Notes under the pieces: generated by a model | Told to the model about the DNA's origin: nothing | The model's database searches: none | What the model saw: only the letters and a program-made list of their open reading frames with translations | Assembly: GCA_030844895.1 (NCBI GenBank) | Contig: CM061231.1 | Location: 34,295,149-34,359,148, forward strand | Direction of reading: 5' to 3' | DNA length: 64,000 nucleotides | Source: Ambrosia x helenae | Lineage: Eukaryota > Streptophyta > Magnoliopsida > Asterales > Asteraceae | Position numbers and translations under genes: made by a program | Part shown: positions 12,368 to 23,093 of the stretch, one piece after another | Layout of the letters: each line of letters opens with the position of its first letter | Position numbering within the stretch: position 1 is the stretch's first letter

Positions 12368-12556
12368 ATGAGAGCAATAATCCATCGAGAACTAGAGAAA
12401 CAGAGAATAAGAGAAGAGATAATAACATATGAGCTACAACGACGTCGTATTTTGGAAGCTGAAGTTCGGAGAGAACTAAATATTCGGTTGTTGATTTTCT
12501 TCTCTATACAGAGTGACGATAGGCGTTTTCGATTTCCAAATGAATCAACGACTTAA
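12368..12556 (+). pseudogene. Captured Arg/Glu-rich coil gene fragment
   Basis: From ATG 12368 the frame reads MRAIIHRELEKQRIREEII and continues through LQRRRILEAEVRREL before losing coding character. This is a highly charged helix. I have seen RELEKxxIRxEII...RRRxLExEVRREL-type coils in plant zinc-finger/RNA-binding proteins, but I cannot name the gene. A shorter, differently mutated copy lies at 19390-19460 (LEKERIREEIITYELQ), and an inverted copy near 9347-9400. The source gene is probably a host gene; all copies here are fragments. Confidence 0.4.
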
Positions 12557-12903
12557 ACTTGACATCATCAACCATGTATAGTCAAATATTTATTCTCCAT
12601 ATCCATACCTTGTTTCAAGTATCTTGTAAAATTCATTTCGTCTTCAAGACTCCTATGAGTCAACAAAGGTTGACTTTTTTGAGCATTAACAATGACTATA
12701 TTACATTATTATTATTATTTTTTATTATATTTGTAATTTAGTTCCTTTGTTTTATTATTATAATAATTTATTATTATCAAGAATTGGAAATTAGTAAAAC
12801 GATTTATGAAAGTATCAAGAATCGAAAATTAGTAAAACGATTTAATAAATCATTGCTCAGACGTTAGGGTTTGATAAACACAAAACTTATTATTTATAAA
12901 GCA

Positions 12904-12991
12904 ACAAAAACACAAATCGTACCGTGAAATAAAGAGAGGCCCAAAAACACAAATCGTACCGTGAAATAAAGAGAGGCCCATTAGGCCCATT
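12904..12991. repeat. 39-bp tandem repeat next to GGCCCATTA motifs
   Basis: A unit containing CACAAATCGTACCGTGAAAT is repeated twice in tandem (about 12908-12980). It is followed by GGCCCATTAGGCCCAT. On the minus strand this gives two TGGGCC (site II-like) motifs, common in promoters of plant housekeeping genes, so it may be a captured promoter piece. Confidence 0.4.
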
Positions 12992-13249
12992 ATTATTTAA
13001 ATTTTGAATGATCGTCGGTTTGTACAATGATGTGGTGTCTTCAATGATTCTAAAAAACTTGAAAGTAATTACACCGGCTTGAGATATGAGTTTGATTATT
13101 ATCGTATTTGCAACTTAGTTCCTTTCTCTCGAAAAACAATCCGATTGTTAAAAGTATCAAGACTATCAAATTAGTAAAACAACTGAATTTTTACCTGCTT
13201 TGCATGAAAAGTTATTTTTAAATGTTTGTTAATATATCTTTAAATGTTT

Positions 13250-14089
13250 GATCTGCAATATTTGAAAATTATCATTTCTTGACATGCTTGGTAACACCTT
13301 GATCTGTAATATCTGAAAATTATCATTTCTCAAAAAGTAATTAAAAACACTTAAAAATGAATTAAAAACAATTGTTGCGAGTTAGGTTTAGTCGGAGGAC
13401 CACGTACAATGATTCATCAAAGTTGTACAAAGCTGGATGTTTTTACTGGAAAACCAAAACGAGCAATTAACGAAGCGAAACGGAGAGTTATAATTTTCTT
13501 GGCTAGGAAACAACTTAAAAGAACCAAAAATGAATTAAAATTATTTTTTGGTGATTAACAGATAATTTTAAATAATTAAAAGAAAATCAAATTTTTTTAA
13601 AAAAAGGCCAAAGCACCTCGCTTTGGTCAAAGCGAGGCGCCTGTGGTCTAATCAAACCACTAAAGCACCTCGCTTTGACCAAAGCGAGGCACTAAAGCGC
13701 CTCGCTTTGACCAAAGCGAGGTGCTTTGGCCTTTTTTTTTAAAAAAAATTGATTTTCTTTTAATTATTTAAAATTATCTGTTAATCACCAAAAAATAATT
13801 TTAATTCATTTTTGGTTCTTTTAAGTTGTTTCCAAGCCAAGAAAATTATATCTCTCAGTTTCGCTTCGTTAATTGCTCGTTTTGGTTTTCCAGTAAAAAC
13901 ATGCAGCTTTGTACAACTTTGATGAATCATTGTACTTGGTCCTCTGACTAAACCTAACTCGCAACAATTGTTTTTAATTCATTTTTAAGTGTTTTTAATT
14001 ACTTTTCGAGAAATGATAATTTTCAGATATTACAGATCAAGGTGTTACCAAGCATGTCAAGAAATGATAATTTTCAAATATTGCAGATC
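13250..14089. repeat. 840-bp near-perfect inverted repeat (hairpin)
   Basis: The left arm (13250 to about 13641) and right arm (about 13697 to 14089) are reverse complements over ~390 bp with only a few mismatches. The turn, 13642-13696, itself holds smaller palindromes of AAGCGAGG/CCTCGCTT type. Outer ends read GATCTGCAATATTTG on the left and its complement on the right. The innermost arm pair GGCCAAAGCACCTCGCTTTG is perfect. If transcribed it would fold into a long double-stranded RNA. It shares the CCTCGCTT core with the element ends. Confidence 0.85.
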
Positions 14090-14339
14090 AAGGTGTTACC
14101 AAGCATGTCAAGAAATGATAATTTTCAAATATTTGCAGATCAAGGAAAGAATGAAAATACGTGATGCACATAACCCTCCATGCAAATCATCCCAATTCTG
14201 TCAAAGAAGATGTATTCACCATTTCAAACGATTTGCCTCCTTTTGAATTCAGGTAGTACTAGTTAAGGGATTGTCAAAGACCGATCGCACATCTTTTTGT
14301 TTGTTTGTTTGCTTGAATGTCTATGGAAACAACAATGGA

Positions 14340-14969
14340 TTTGTCAAAAGCAAGTGTGAAGATCAAGATCAAGAAGAACAGTACGGTCAACGATGAAGGT
14401 GTGTTGTATGTATAAAATAGTGAATAATTGTAGTGTGTTCGGTGCAGTCGACGAACATCATTCAAAATTTCAACTTCCCGTTCAGGTGCTTAAGTCCACC
14501 TTGAGATATGAGTTTAATTAGCTTGAATTTCTCTGATCCATGGTATCCGGTTGTTTTCAGGTTGTCTTCATCGTTGACCGCTATCTCTCGGATAACAACT
14601 GAAAAGTTGTCAACGATGATGGCGCAGAGGTTAGCGGTAACTTTAAATTTTGAATGATCGTCGGTTTGCTCTCTATATACCAATCAACAGTAGCGATCAT
14701 TACAGTTATTTGGAATGTTTCTGATTATTGTCAGGGGGTCACTATTCATACATAAAGAGATAAAGGTTGTACACGAGTATAATCAAACAAGGGTTGCCCA
14801 GAGTTTTACAGTTATTTGGAATGTTTCTGATCATTGTCAGAGGGTCACTATTCATACATAAAGAGATAAAGGTTGTACACGAGTATAATCAAACAAGGGT
14901 TGCCCGGAGTTTGATTAGCTTGAATCTCTCTGATCCATGGTATCCACTAACCGTAGCGATCATTACAGT
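14340..14969. repeat. Scrambled mosaic resumes before retroelement
   Basis: More copies of the same modules: AAGAACAGTACGGTCAACGA (14375), the BRCT-like module on the minus strand (14504-14546 and 14908-14945) and a local tandem duplication of the TTATTTGGAATGTTTCTGAT module with flanks (14701-14800 and 14808-14910). The sequence ends in ACAGT (14965-14969), the left target duplication of the gypsy derivative. Confidence 0.7.
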
Positions 14970-16213
14970 TGTAACACCCCAACCGATGGCGGAAACATCG
15001 GGATGTCACGTATTGATGATTGTTCAGTAGCTCATGGTAAATAATAAATTTCATTATATGATTTAAATAAATTACATACAATTGTTCTACAAGAATTTGT
15101 ACATCAAATTGAATAAAACTACGCACATATCTTCAAGCAAATCTTCAAGCAAGTAGAACCTGAAACATGTTAAGTTGAAAATATTTTGGGTCAACAAAAG
15201 TTGGTGAGAATTACATAGGTTTTGATAATCGAATAAAAATGTTGTGCAATTCATGTGTCAAGGCAATCTAGTCCATATGCAAAAACATACTAGAAGTAAA
15301 TCGAGTGCATAATCAACCTTGTGACTTGTTGTATTGTGGTACATCCCATACGCTCATGGTTCACTCGTTTATATTGCAGTAACAAACACCCACGTAACCT
15401 TTGTAGGAGGCACGTATCCGGGTGGGATTGTCAGTCCAATAGATCTATCAATGTATACCGTTTGGCTGATGAATGTTTATGCTAGAATTGTGCTTACCCT
15501 AGTCATGTTCAAGACATAATGCAACATAGAAATACACATAGACACATTGATGATTGAATTGCATAAATAATGTTGTAACATGTTCCACCCCAAAAATGGT
15601 GATAAATAGAAAAGGGGCTATGTAAAACTCACCTTAGCAAAATGTTATGTCTCGTAAAAAAAAATAGAATATTGTGTTGTGAATGTATGCGAGGCGAATC
15701 CCAAAGACTCAACAACGTAGCTAGTCCAAATTGAAGAAAACGAAAAAGAAAGAATATCAAGCTTCCAATTCGCCAATTACAAGAACTTATAATCAAAGCT
15801 TCAATTGTAGAAGTAATAGACTATAGAAGAAAGGTATGAGGGAAAGTTTAATCGGATTGAAACAATCGATTTAGAGGTGCAAAGTATAATGGGTCATAGG
15901 TGGGTTTTTATACTAGTTTTGGAGTCAATTAGCCATTAAAATTGGTCAACACCATAAAGTAAGGTTTTATGATGAATTGACTATTTGACTAAGACTTTGA
16001 CTGTTTGACTAAGACTTTGACTAGGACTTTGACTATTTGACTCAAGACTTTATTTAAAAAAAAAATCTTGTATGTGAAAAAAAAGAATTTATAATCATAT
16101 TATTATTATTATTATTATTATTATTTATATACATTTATGTATGTATATAAGTTGTAAGTTAGGATAAATAAAGACTTAGGCACATTTGTATAATATTAAT
16201 GATAAAGGTGTAA

Positions 16214-16245
<32 letters not shown>

Positions 16246-16295
16246 TAAGGGCTTTTTATGTATTAAAATTTTGGGGAAAATTTTGCGATGTTACA
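14970..16295 (-). repeat. 3' LTR of gag-only gypsy element
   Basis: A 1326-bp LTR. The end distal to the gag (about 680 bp from 14970) is homologous to the 3' halves of the solo LTR at 21380-22066 and the LTR at 62520-63208; the remainder is not. It contains a TTA microsatellite (16105-16130) and an AT run (16221-16247). Confidence 0.9.
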
Positions 16296-16749
16296 TTCTC
16301 CCCTACTTTTAGGAACTTCGTCCCGAAGTTAAAAGAAAAACACCAGGTATACAATTGGTCGACTACCGAAAACCTTGATAAAATTTCTCACTACCTTAAC
16401 GTACCTGTAAATTTATGATTACGTTCCGGACCGTAATTATCAATTTACCTTACATTAGGGTTTTGCGTCCTTTTATGACTCTACCGATTGTTGAGCAGGT
16501 TCGATAGTCTCCACCAGTCATTGAGCAGGTTGTAGGGCCTCTCCCGACTGTTGGAAAGACATGATGACCTCTACCAATCGTTGAGTAGGTTGTTTGGTAG
16601 TCAACTAATTGTTGTACAAGTAAGCAAGTATGATTATAGATATAGCAATTAGTTCACATTCAAACAAGCATGCACTTAGATGTTATGATAATACTTGAAT
16701 TTATTACTTGAATCAAAAAGTGTCAATACATAGAATTAAAAAGTAGACA

Positions 16750-17392
16750 TCATTCAAATGGTGGGGTTTGCTGTAAAGTAGCTGGAGGGTCTTGATCTCG
16801 ATTTAGTTTAGGGCATCGGTTACGGAAATGATTTGGGTTTCCACATTCATAGCATTGACCATAGTTGTATTTACCAGGACGATCAAGATTAGCAACCTGA
16901 GCAGGGTTGGTTGGTGTGTTGGTATTAGGGTTTGGGGTCTCACGACATGTGTTGACCAGATGGCCATACCTACCACAATTGGTGCACAGGCGACACATTG
17001 AAACAGTGGGGTGATGTCGATTGCATGTGTTACACAATGGAAAGTTTCTTGTATAGGGTTTCTTGTTAGAAGCTTGTGTAGTGAGGTTTACATTAGGATC
17101 CCTGGTCTTGCGCCTCTGGTTCTCGGTAGTTACCGCGGCCACAATACTTGTTTTCTTGCCTAAGGTCCTGTTCTTTTCGTGATTTCCAACGCCATTTCCA
17201 TGGCCGTTCCCATTCATTTGGATGACTTGAGCCAACAAGTTAGAAACCAGAGTTGTGATTTGTTGTGCCATTTGTTGGGAAATAATCACAGCCAGTTGGG
17301 CATCAACACCTTTGTTGTTTTTTGTTGTTGTTGTTGTTACTTTCCTCTTGGTTTCCACCACTGTTATTGCGAGTGTTGCGACGTGGAGACAT
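16750..17392 (-). pseudogene. Gypsy gag with internal deletion and frameshift
   Basis: Gag packages retrotransposon RNA. The natural start, by comparison with the right-hand element, is ATG at 17392-17390 (MSPRRNTRNN..), following a shared leader. That frame stops after an Asn/Lys/Gln tract, and the downstream frame (GVDAQLAVIISQQMAQQ) is in another register, so a small frameshift sits near 17310-17330. After an Asn-Gly repeat the frame jumps to a basic linker and two CCHC zinc knuckles (CTNCGRYGHLVNTC and CYECGNPNHFRNRC). The capsid (retrotrans_gag) core expected in between is absent, as is all of pol. It ends at TGA near 16750 soon after the second knuckle. Confidence 0.8.
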
Positions 17393-17922
17393 GATCTGTA
17401 AGGGACACGATGAAGGTTCAATGTGGCATGAAATGAATGAGGTGATATAAGGAATGTAATCATTTATTCATAAATTAAAACGAATAAACGAAAACGTTGA
17501 CTTATCAAAGATTCCAGATTTTAATAACATATGAAGACATGCTTTAGCCTATAAGTGAACACTCATCCCGAGAATTCCCAGGTAGGCATCCGGGTCCCTC
17601 GTCTGATTGGGATATATGTGCAATGCCAACCTAGACAGAAGACTCAGAATACAGGCGTTCACTCTTCCAGATTGCACGTGTTCGTTATTAAAATCTAGAA
17701 CTTCGACGAGATCTCAAGGGGGTTCAGGTTAAACCTGAGGATTTTATCCTATTAGTCTAAGAGTAGATTCACTGATGGAGAGTAGCCTTCTTGTAAGGAT
17801 GAAAGTAGGGATGAGAAGTAGGAGGGAGATAGAGAATAGCAAGTAAAAGAAGCATGTACTGGTTAAATCCTATGGTTATAGACTAGATTATTTTTCTAAT
17901 AACCTAATTCCCTATAACCATG

Positions 17923-17934
17923 GCTCTGATACCA
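17923..17934 (-). other. Primer-binding site (initiator tRNA-Met)
   Basis: TGGTATCAGAGC on the minus strand lies three bases inside the 5' LTR. It is complementary to the 3' end of plant initiator tRNA-Met and fixes the element's orientation. Confidence 0.9.
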
Positions 17935-17937
17935 ATC

Positions 17938-19067
17938 TGTAACACCCCAACCGATGGCGGAAACATCGGGATGTCACGTATTGATGATTGTTCAGTAGCT
18001 CATGGTAAATAATAAATTTCATTATATGATTTAAATAAATTACATACAATTGTTCTACAAGAATTTGTACATCAAATTGAATAAAACTACGCACATATCT
18101 TCAAGCAAATCTTCAAGCAAGTAGAACCTGAAACATGTTAAGTTGAAAATATTTTGGGTCAACAAAAGTTGGTGAGAATTACATAGGTTTTGATAATCGA
18201 ATAAAAATGTTGTGCAATTCATGTGTCAAGGCAATCTAGTCCATATGCAAAAACATACTAGAAGTAAATCGAGTGCATAATCAACCTTGTGACTTGTTGT
18301 ATTGTGGTACATCCCATACGCTCATGGTTCACTCGTTTATATTGCAGTAACAAACACCCACGTAACCTTTGTAGGAGGCACGTATCCGGGTGGGATTGTC
18401 AGTCCAATAGATCTATCAATGTATACCGTTTGGCTGATGAATGTTTATGCTAGAATTGTGCTTACCCTAGTCATGTTCAAGACATAATGCAACATAGAAA
18501 TACACATAGACACATTGATGATTGAATTGCATAAATAATGTTGTAACATGTTCCACCCCAAAAATGGTGATAAATAGAAAAGGGGCTATGTAAAACTCAC
18601 CTTAGCAAAATGTTATGTCTCGTAAAAAAAAATAGAATATTGTGTTGTGAATGTATGCGAGGCGAATCCCAAAGACTCAACAACGTAGCTAGTCCAAATT
18701 GAAGAAAACGAAAAAGAAAGAATATCAAGCTTCCAATTCGCCAATTACAAGAACTTATAATCAAAGCTTCAATTGTAGAAGTAATAGACTATAGAAGAAA
18801 GGTATGAGGGAAAGTTTAATCGGATTGAAAACAATCGATTTAGAGGTGCAAAGTATAATGGGTCATAGGTGGGTTTTTATACTAGTTTTGGAGTCAATTA
18901 GCCATTAAAATTGGTCAACACCATAAAGTAAGGTTTTATGATGAATTGACTATTTGACTAAGACTTTGACTGTTTGACTAAGACTTTGACTAGGACTTTG
19001 ACTATTTGACTCAAGACTTTATTTAAAAAAAAAAATCTTGTATGTGAAAAAAAAGAATTTAGAATCA

Positions 19068-19098
<31 letters not shown>

Positions 19099-19266
19099 TA
19101 TATACATTTATGTATGTATATAAGTTGTAAGTTAGGATAAATAAAGACTTAGGCACATTTGTATAATATTAATGATAAAGGTGTAATAAAAAAAAAAATA
19201 TATATATATATATATATAAGGGCTTTTTATGTATTAAAATTTTGGGGAAAATTTTGCGATGTTACA
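17938..19266 (-). repeat. 5' LTR of gag-only gypsy element
   Basis: A 1329-bp LTR almost identical to 14970-16295. The difference I can see outside simple repeats is T/G in GAATTTATAATC versus GAATTTAGAATC (near 19061), plus one extra A near 18830. Confidence 0.9.
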
Positions 19267-19471
19267 ACAGTTATTTGGACTGTTGCTAAATTAGTTAAAC
19301 AAAAGCTTAAATTATACAGTTATTTGGAATATTCTTGATCATTACAGTGAGATATAAGTTTAATTAGCTTAAATCTCTCTGATCCATGATATGAGAGCAA
19401 TAATCCATCGAGAACTTGAGAAAGAGAGAATAAGAGAAGAGATAATAACATATGAGCTACAACATAACTTG
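19267..19471. repeat. Scrambled mosaic between the two retroelements
   Basis: About 200 bp of the TIR element's own modules, including the BRCT-like module (minus) and a copy of the charged-coil fragment on the plus strand (19390-19460). It ends in ACTTG (19467-19471), the target duplication of the solo LTR. Confidence 0.7.
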
Positions 19472-22066
19472 TGTAACATTTCGCCTTAAATAATTGTACG
19501 TTACGGATTAAAACGACAAGTTTTATTATTTTTGGTGATATTTAGAACCCTAATACAACGATAACTATTCATACTTATATATATATATATATAAATATAT
19601 ATATAATAATAATCATAATAATAATAAAACACACACCCTTAAAACAAGCCCAATAATCCCTTCCTTATTTCCTAAGCCTACAACACAATTAATTAAACCC
19701 AACCCAAACCCCTTATCTTTTATTTCGGGCCCAGCCTAAAACCCTTAAAGCCCAAACCCCAAGGCCCTAAATACCCTCTTTGTAAAAAAAATAAAAGGAC
19801 CCGAGCCTTCAGCTGGCCAACAAATTCCCACAACACGAACAACCATCTGCTCCACACCTCTTAGTTGGTTTAAACCCAACTTATAATGTATATAACACCA
19901 CTAAACTTGTCTCTCCTTCTTCCTGGTAGCAGACGCGAGACATCAGACCCCAAAAGGAATTTTATTTTTAAATCATACATTGCTATATTCATAGAAACAT
20001 TGTAATTAGGCCATGATTAATTGCCATTGACTATTTATACGCGATAATTATGATCTAATCGCTACTGATTGAGCCAATTAACCGCATCAACATTTAAAAC
20101 CAAGGTCAACATACCAATTCAAGGATCCAGACCAAACTACTATAAATTGAACATCTCTAAACCATCACAACTCGCCACTAATTCTTTCTACACCTCCAAT
20201 TCTTCTTAAATATCATCTGTTCTTGTTTCACGATCGCGTCTTTGACTTCGAGGGTTGACCGATCAATCGAGCTTGAAACAACGTTGTAAGTCTAATTTTG
20301 TTTGAGGGTTTCGTTAATCGGCACCTACTCAGTATTTACCCCATAATTAATTAGATTAACATGGTGTAAATTGACCGATTGAAAATACTAGGGCTCGAAT
20401 GGGATTTTTTGGGGAAGAACATTCACGCAGGGTTGGTTATTTATATTAAAAAAGATACAACTCAACACAACCACTGATCCTGATCAGGTGGTTGTGTTGT
20501 TGCTTTATTACCGAGCAGGCGTGGGTTCGATTCCCTGCAGCCACAGTTTTTTTTTTTTTTTGTTTCTTTGACAAACAAACTTACACATTTATATATATGT
20601 CTTTATTTTTTTAAAATTTCATTTTTAAATACCAAAACTCTTTTAATAATTCTACAAAAATTATTTTAAGTAAATCTGATGTAAAAGTTCAACTTACAAT
20701 TTTTAGTTTTCAAAAATTTATTTATTTATTTAATATATATAATAAATAAATCAAGTTTATTCCATTTTATTTATAAAAATCTATAAAAATATCAAAACGA
20801 TCTTATTAATTTCCACAAAAATTATCCTGAGTTTTTATAACAATAAAATTTTCTGAAATGATTTTTATTTCAGAAAAATCATTTATTTAATATTTTTAAT
20901 CAATTTTTGTTGGTTTTATTCATAATTAAATCATAATAAATCCAATTTTTAATATTTTTGCACCAAAATTTTATACAATTTATTTCTGAATATTTAGAAC
21001 AGAAATATAAATTTTAAACTAATAATTCTTTAATTTTAATAATTTTAAATATTAAAGTTAAATTTTGACAATTTGTTATAAATAGAATTAATATTCTATT
21101 TTAAAGAAAATAATTTTGTAAAAATTATTTTTACACTTTAAACACATCATTGTGACCATCTTAAATTTAAATTTCATAAAAAGATTTTTGGTTAATTATT
21201 TATTAATATTCTCTCAATTATCAAACATTTTTAATAATAATTAAACGAGCATTTATCCCCAAATTCGAAGCCCTAGAAAGTTATACATTTGTAGACTTGA
21301 TAGACTTAGACATATTTATTACCTCATTATAGGGTGATACTTGATACATTTGGCAACACCATTATCCAATTTTTCAACAGATATAACATTTTGCTAAGGT
21401 GAGTTTTACATAGCCCCTTTTCTATTTATCACCATTTTTGGGGTGAAACATGTTACAACAATATTTATGCAATCCAATCATCAATGTGTCTATGTGTATT
21501 TCTATGTTGCATTATGTCTTGAACATGACTAGGGTAAGCACAATTCTAGCATAAACATTCATCAGCCAAACGGTATACATTGATAGATCTATTGGACTGA
21601 CAATCCCACCCGGATACGTGCCTCCTACAAAGGTTACGTGGGTGTTTGTTACTGCAATATAAACGAGTGAACCATGAGCGTATGGGATGTACCACAATAC
21701 AACAGTCACAAGGTTGATTATGCACTCGATTTACTTCTAGTATGTTTTCGCATATGGACTAGATTGCCATGACACATGAATTGCACAACAATTTTATTCG
21801 ATTATCAAAACCTATGTAATTCTCACCAACTTTTGTTGACCCAAAATATTTTCAACTTAACATGTTTCAGGTTCTACTTGCTTGAAGATTTGAATTGATG
21901 CTTGAAGATGTTTGCATAATTTAATTCAATTTGATGTACAAATTCTTAGAACAATTGTATGTAACGTATTTAAATCATTTAAAGAAATTTATTATTCACC
22001 ATGAGCTACTGAACAATCATCAATACGTGACATCCCGATGTTTCCGCCATCGGTTGGGGTGTTACA
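19472..22066 (+). mobile_element. Solo LTR of a Ty3/gypsy element (2.6 kb)
   Basis: Starts TGTAACATTTCGCC and ends GGTTGGGGTGTTACA, with perfect 5-bp duplications ACTTG at 19467-19471 and 22067-22071. Rejoining the flanks restores the element's own phrase AACTTG|CACCGGCTTGAG. Its last ~690 bp matches the 3' parts of the LTRs at 14970-19266 (inverted) and at 62520-63208. The 5' two-thirds matches only the right-hand LTR (60565-63208), with moderate divergence. A single LTR with target duplications implies LTR-LTR recombination. Confidence 0.88.
20481..20562 (+). promoter_or_regulatory. tRNA-like module with Pol III B box in LTR
   Basis: Within the solo LTR, GGTTCGATTCC (20524-20534) is a perfect B box. 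It is flanked by a GCAGG/CCTGC pairing as in a T-arm and followed by a T-run (20547-20562) that could terminate Pol III. A short palindrome CCTGATCAGG precedes it. A full tRNA does not fold and no convincing A box is present. The related right-hand LTR has the corresponding module at 61631-61710. Confidence 0.5.
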
Positions 22067-22675
22067 ACTTGCACCGGCTTGAGATATGAGTTTAATTAGC
22101 TTGAATCTCTCTGATCCATGGTATCCGGTTGTTTTCAGGTTGTCTTCATCGTTGACCGCTATCTCTCGGATAACAACTGAAAAGTTGTCTCATTAATTCC
22201 AAAACCTAAAAAGAAGATATCATCTCAGTGAGATTGATAACTTCTCTATGGAAGTTGCTACAATAGTTAAACAAAAGCTGAAATTGAACAGTTATTTGGA
22301 ATGTTTCTGATCATTACAGTTATGCCTTTTTTGGTGAAATGAACTTGAAGAAATGATTTGGTGGATATATCATGAGTTAAACAAAAGCTGAAATTGGACG
22401 GTTATTTGGAATGTTCCTGATCATTACTTTTCATGCAAGCAAGTAAAATTCAGATCATTACTTTTCATGCAAGCAAGTAAAATTCAGTTGTTGGACAGTG
22501 AGATTGATAACTGGACAGGTTAGCCAAACCATACGAGGGTGGCAGGAAAAAGTTGACATTTTGATCCAAAGGAAATTCAGGTTAGCCAGACGTTTGTCAA
22601 AAGAACATTTTTTATAATAATTATATTAAAAAAAAAACAAAAAACTAACTCAAAAGATCAAAAAAAAAAAAATTT
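22067..22675. repeat. Scrambled mosaic, right interior
   Basis: Further copies of the BRCT-like module (minus, 22066-22125), the ATCGTTGACCGCTATCTCTC module, the TTATTTGGAATGTT module (22286, 22398) and a doubled TTTTCATGCAAGCAAGTAAA (22437 and 22464). It leads into A-rich sequence that mirrors the T-rich stretch inside the left end. Confidence 0.7.
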
Positions 22676-22719
22676 AATTCGAAGAGCCTCGCTTAGGCCT
22701 AAGCGAGGCGCTTCGAATT
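22676..22719. repeat. 44-bp palindrome, right subterminal
   Basis: A palindrome with arms AATTCGAAG(A/C)GCCTCGCT around AGGCCT, with one mismatched pair. It has the same 11-bp core as the palindromes at 9004-9051 and 22768-22805. Confidence 0.8.
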
Positions 22720-22767
22720 AAAAATCAGCTTTTTCTGCCCCCTCGTACTGACCTCCTCTGATTGAAT

Positions 22768-22805
22768 TCAAAGCGCCTCGCTTAGGCCTAAGCGAGGCGC
22801 TTTGA
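22768..22805. repeat. 38-bp perfect palindrome, right end of TIR element
   Basis: A perfect palindrome with arms TCAAAGCGCCTCGCT around AGGCCT, 41 bp from the right end, in the mirror position of 9004-9051. It is followed by GAGGGGGTGG..AGAAGG, the inverted counterpart of the left terminal sequence. Confidence 0.85.
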
Positions 22806-23093
22806 GGGGGTGGAAATAGAAGGTGGGGGTGCCAATAGACCGAGCCATTATTTATTTGAGAGGATTCACATTTGATCCACCAAATCTTATCCATAAAATT
22901 ACATTAAAGTAAAGAGACATTATTTTAACACACCTTTTGACGTCGAGTAGTCGAATTTGGTCACTAAGCCCGATGTCATGATGATGAAGCCATAAAGAGA
23001 CTCCATTCTTCACCTTTATTTGAAATTTCTCACCGTTCAAAAAAAGTAAAGAGACATTATTTTAACACTTTTAACGTGACACTTATATAAATA

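Larger units (their letters stand above)
9136..12560. repeat. Scrambled mosaic of short repeats (left interior)
   Basis: Short modules (20-150 bp) recur in changing order and in both orientations. Examples: the module read as YHGSERFKLIKLISQAG (plus strand near 9413, 9566, 10640, 12090; minus strand near 10310, 10920, 11490, 11610); TACAGTTATTTGGAATGTT (9648, 12178); a pair of ~80-bp copies at 9787 and 11117; and AAGAACAGTACGGTCAACGA (11939, 12298). A 45-bp tandem duplication lies at 9136-9225. The same modules resume at 14340-14969, 19267-19471 and 22067-22600, outside the two retroelement insertions. The open frames in this stretch are chance joins of modules. Confidence 0.8.
14970..19266 (-). 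mobile_element. Gag-only Ty3/gypsy derivative, complete ends
   Basis: A complete LTR element inserted on the minus strand, flanked by perfect 5-bp duplications ACAGT (14965-14969, 19267-19271). The 3' LTR is 14970-16295 and the 5' LTR 17938-19266, both TGTAACA..TGTTACA on either strand. The primer-binding site at 17923-17934 (minus-strand TGGTATCAGAGC) fits the initiator tRNA-Met 3' end. A polypurine tract (AAAAGTAGGGGAGAA on the minus strand) lies at 16296-16310. The interior is only 1.64 kb and has gag but no protease, RT, RNase H or integrase. By reading, the LTRs differ by one substitution, one base indel and microsatellite lengths, so insertion is recent and presumably used proteins from another element. 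Confidence 0.9.
8967..22846. mobile_element. 13.9 kb nested TIR element with 8-bp TSD
   Basis: The limits are set by a perfect 8-bp duplication ATTATTTA (8959-8966 and 22847-22854), present once at 29457-29464 in the empty paralogue. Ends are imperfect inverted repeats: left GGGTGGTGATATTT, right (other strand) GGCTCGGTCTATTG; both then run into CTTCTATTT..CCCCCTC and a long palindrome with core GCGCCTCGCTT. Removing the gag-only gypsy element and the solo LTR (with their 5-bp duplications) leaves about 7.0 kb. An 8-bp duplication suggests the hAT superfamily, but the termini are not classic hAT ends, and palindromic ends also recall foldback elements. No transposase frame is visible. The interior is a mosaic of short repeated fragments, some host-gene-like. 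Confidence 0.75.

Noticed and set aside
17179..17394. Plus-strand frame with a Cys-rich stretch
   Set aside because: Antisense of the gag Asn/Lys codon tract, not a cysteine-rich gene.
20523..20546. Possible functional tRNA gene in the solo LTR
   Set aside because: B box and T-arm-like pairing are present, but there is no acceptor stem, anticodon arm or convincing A box.
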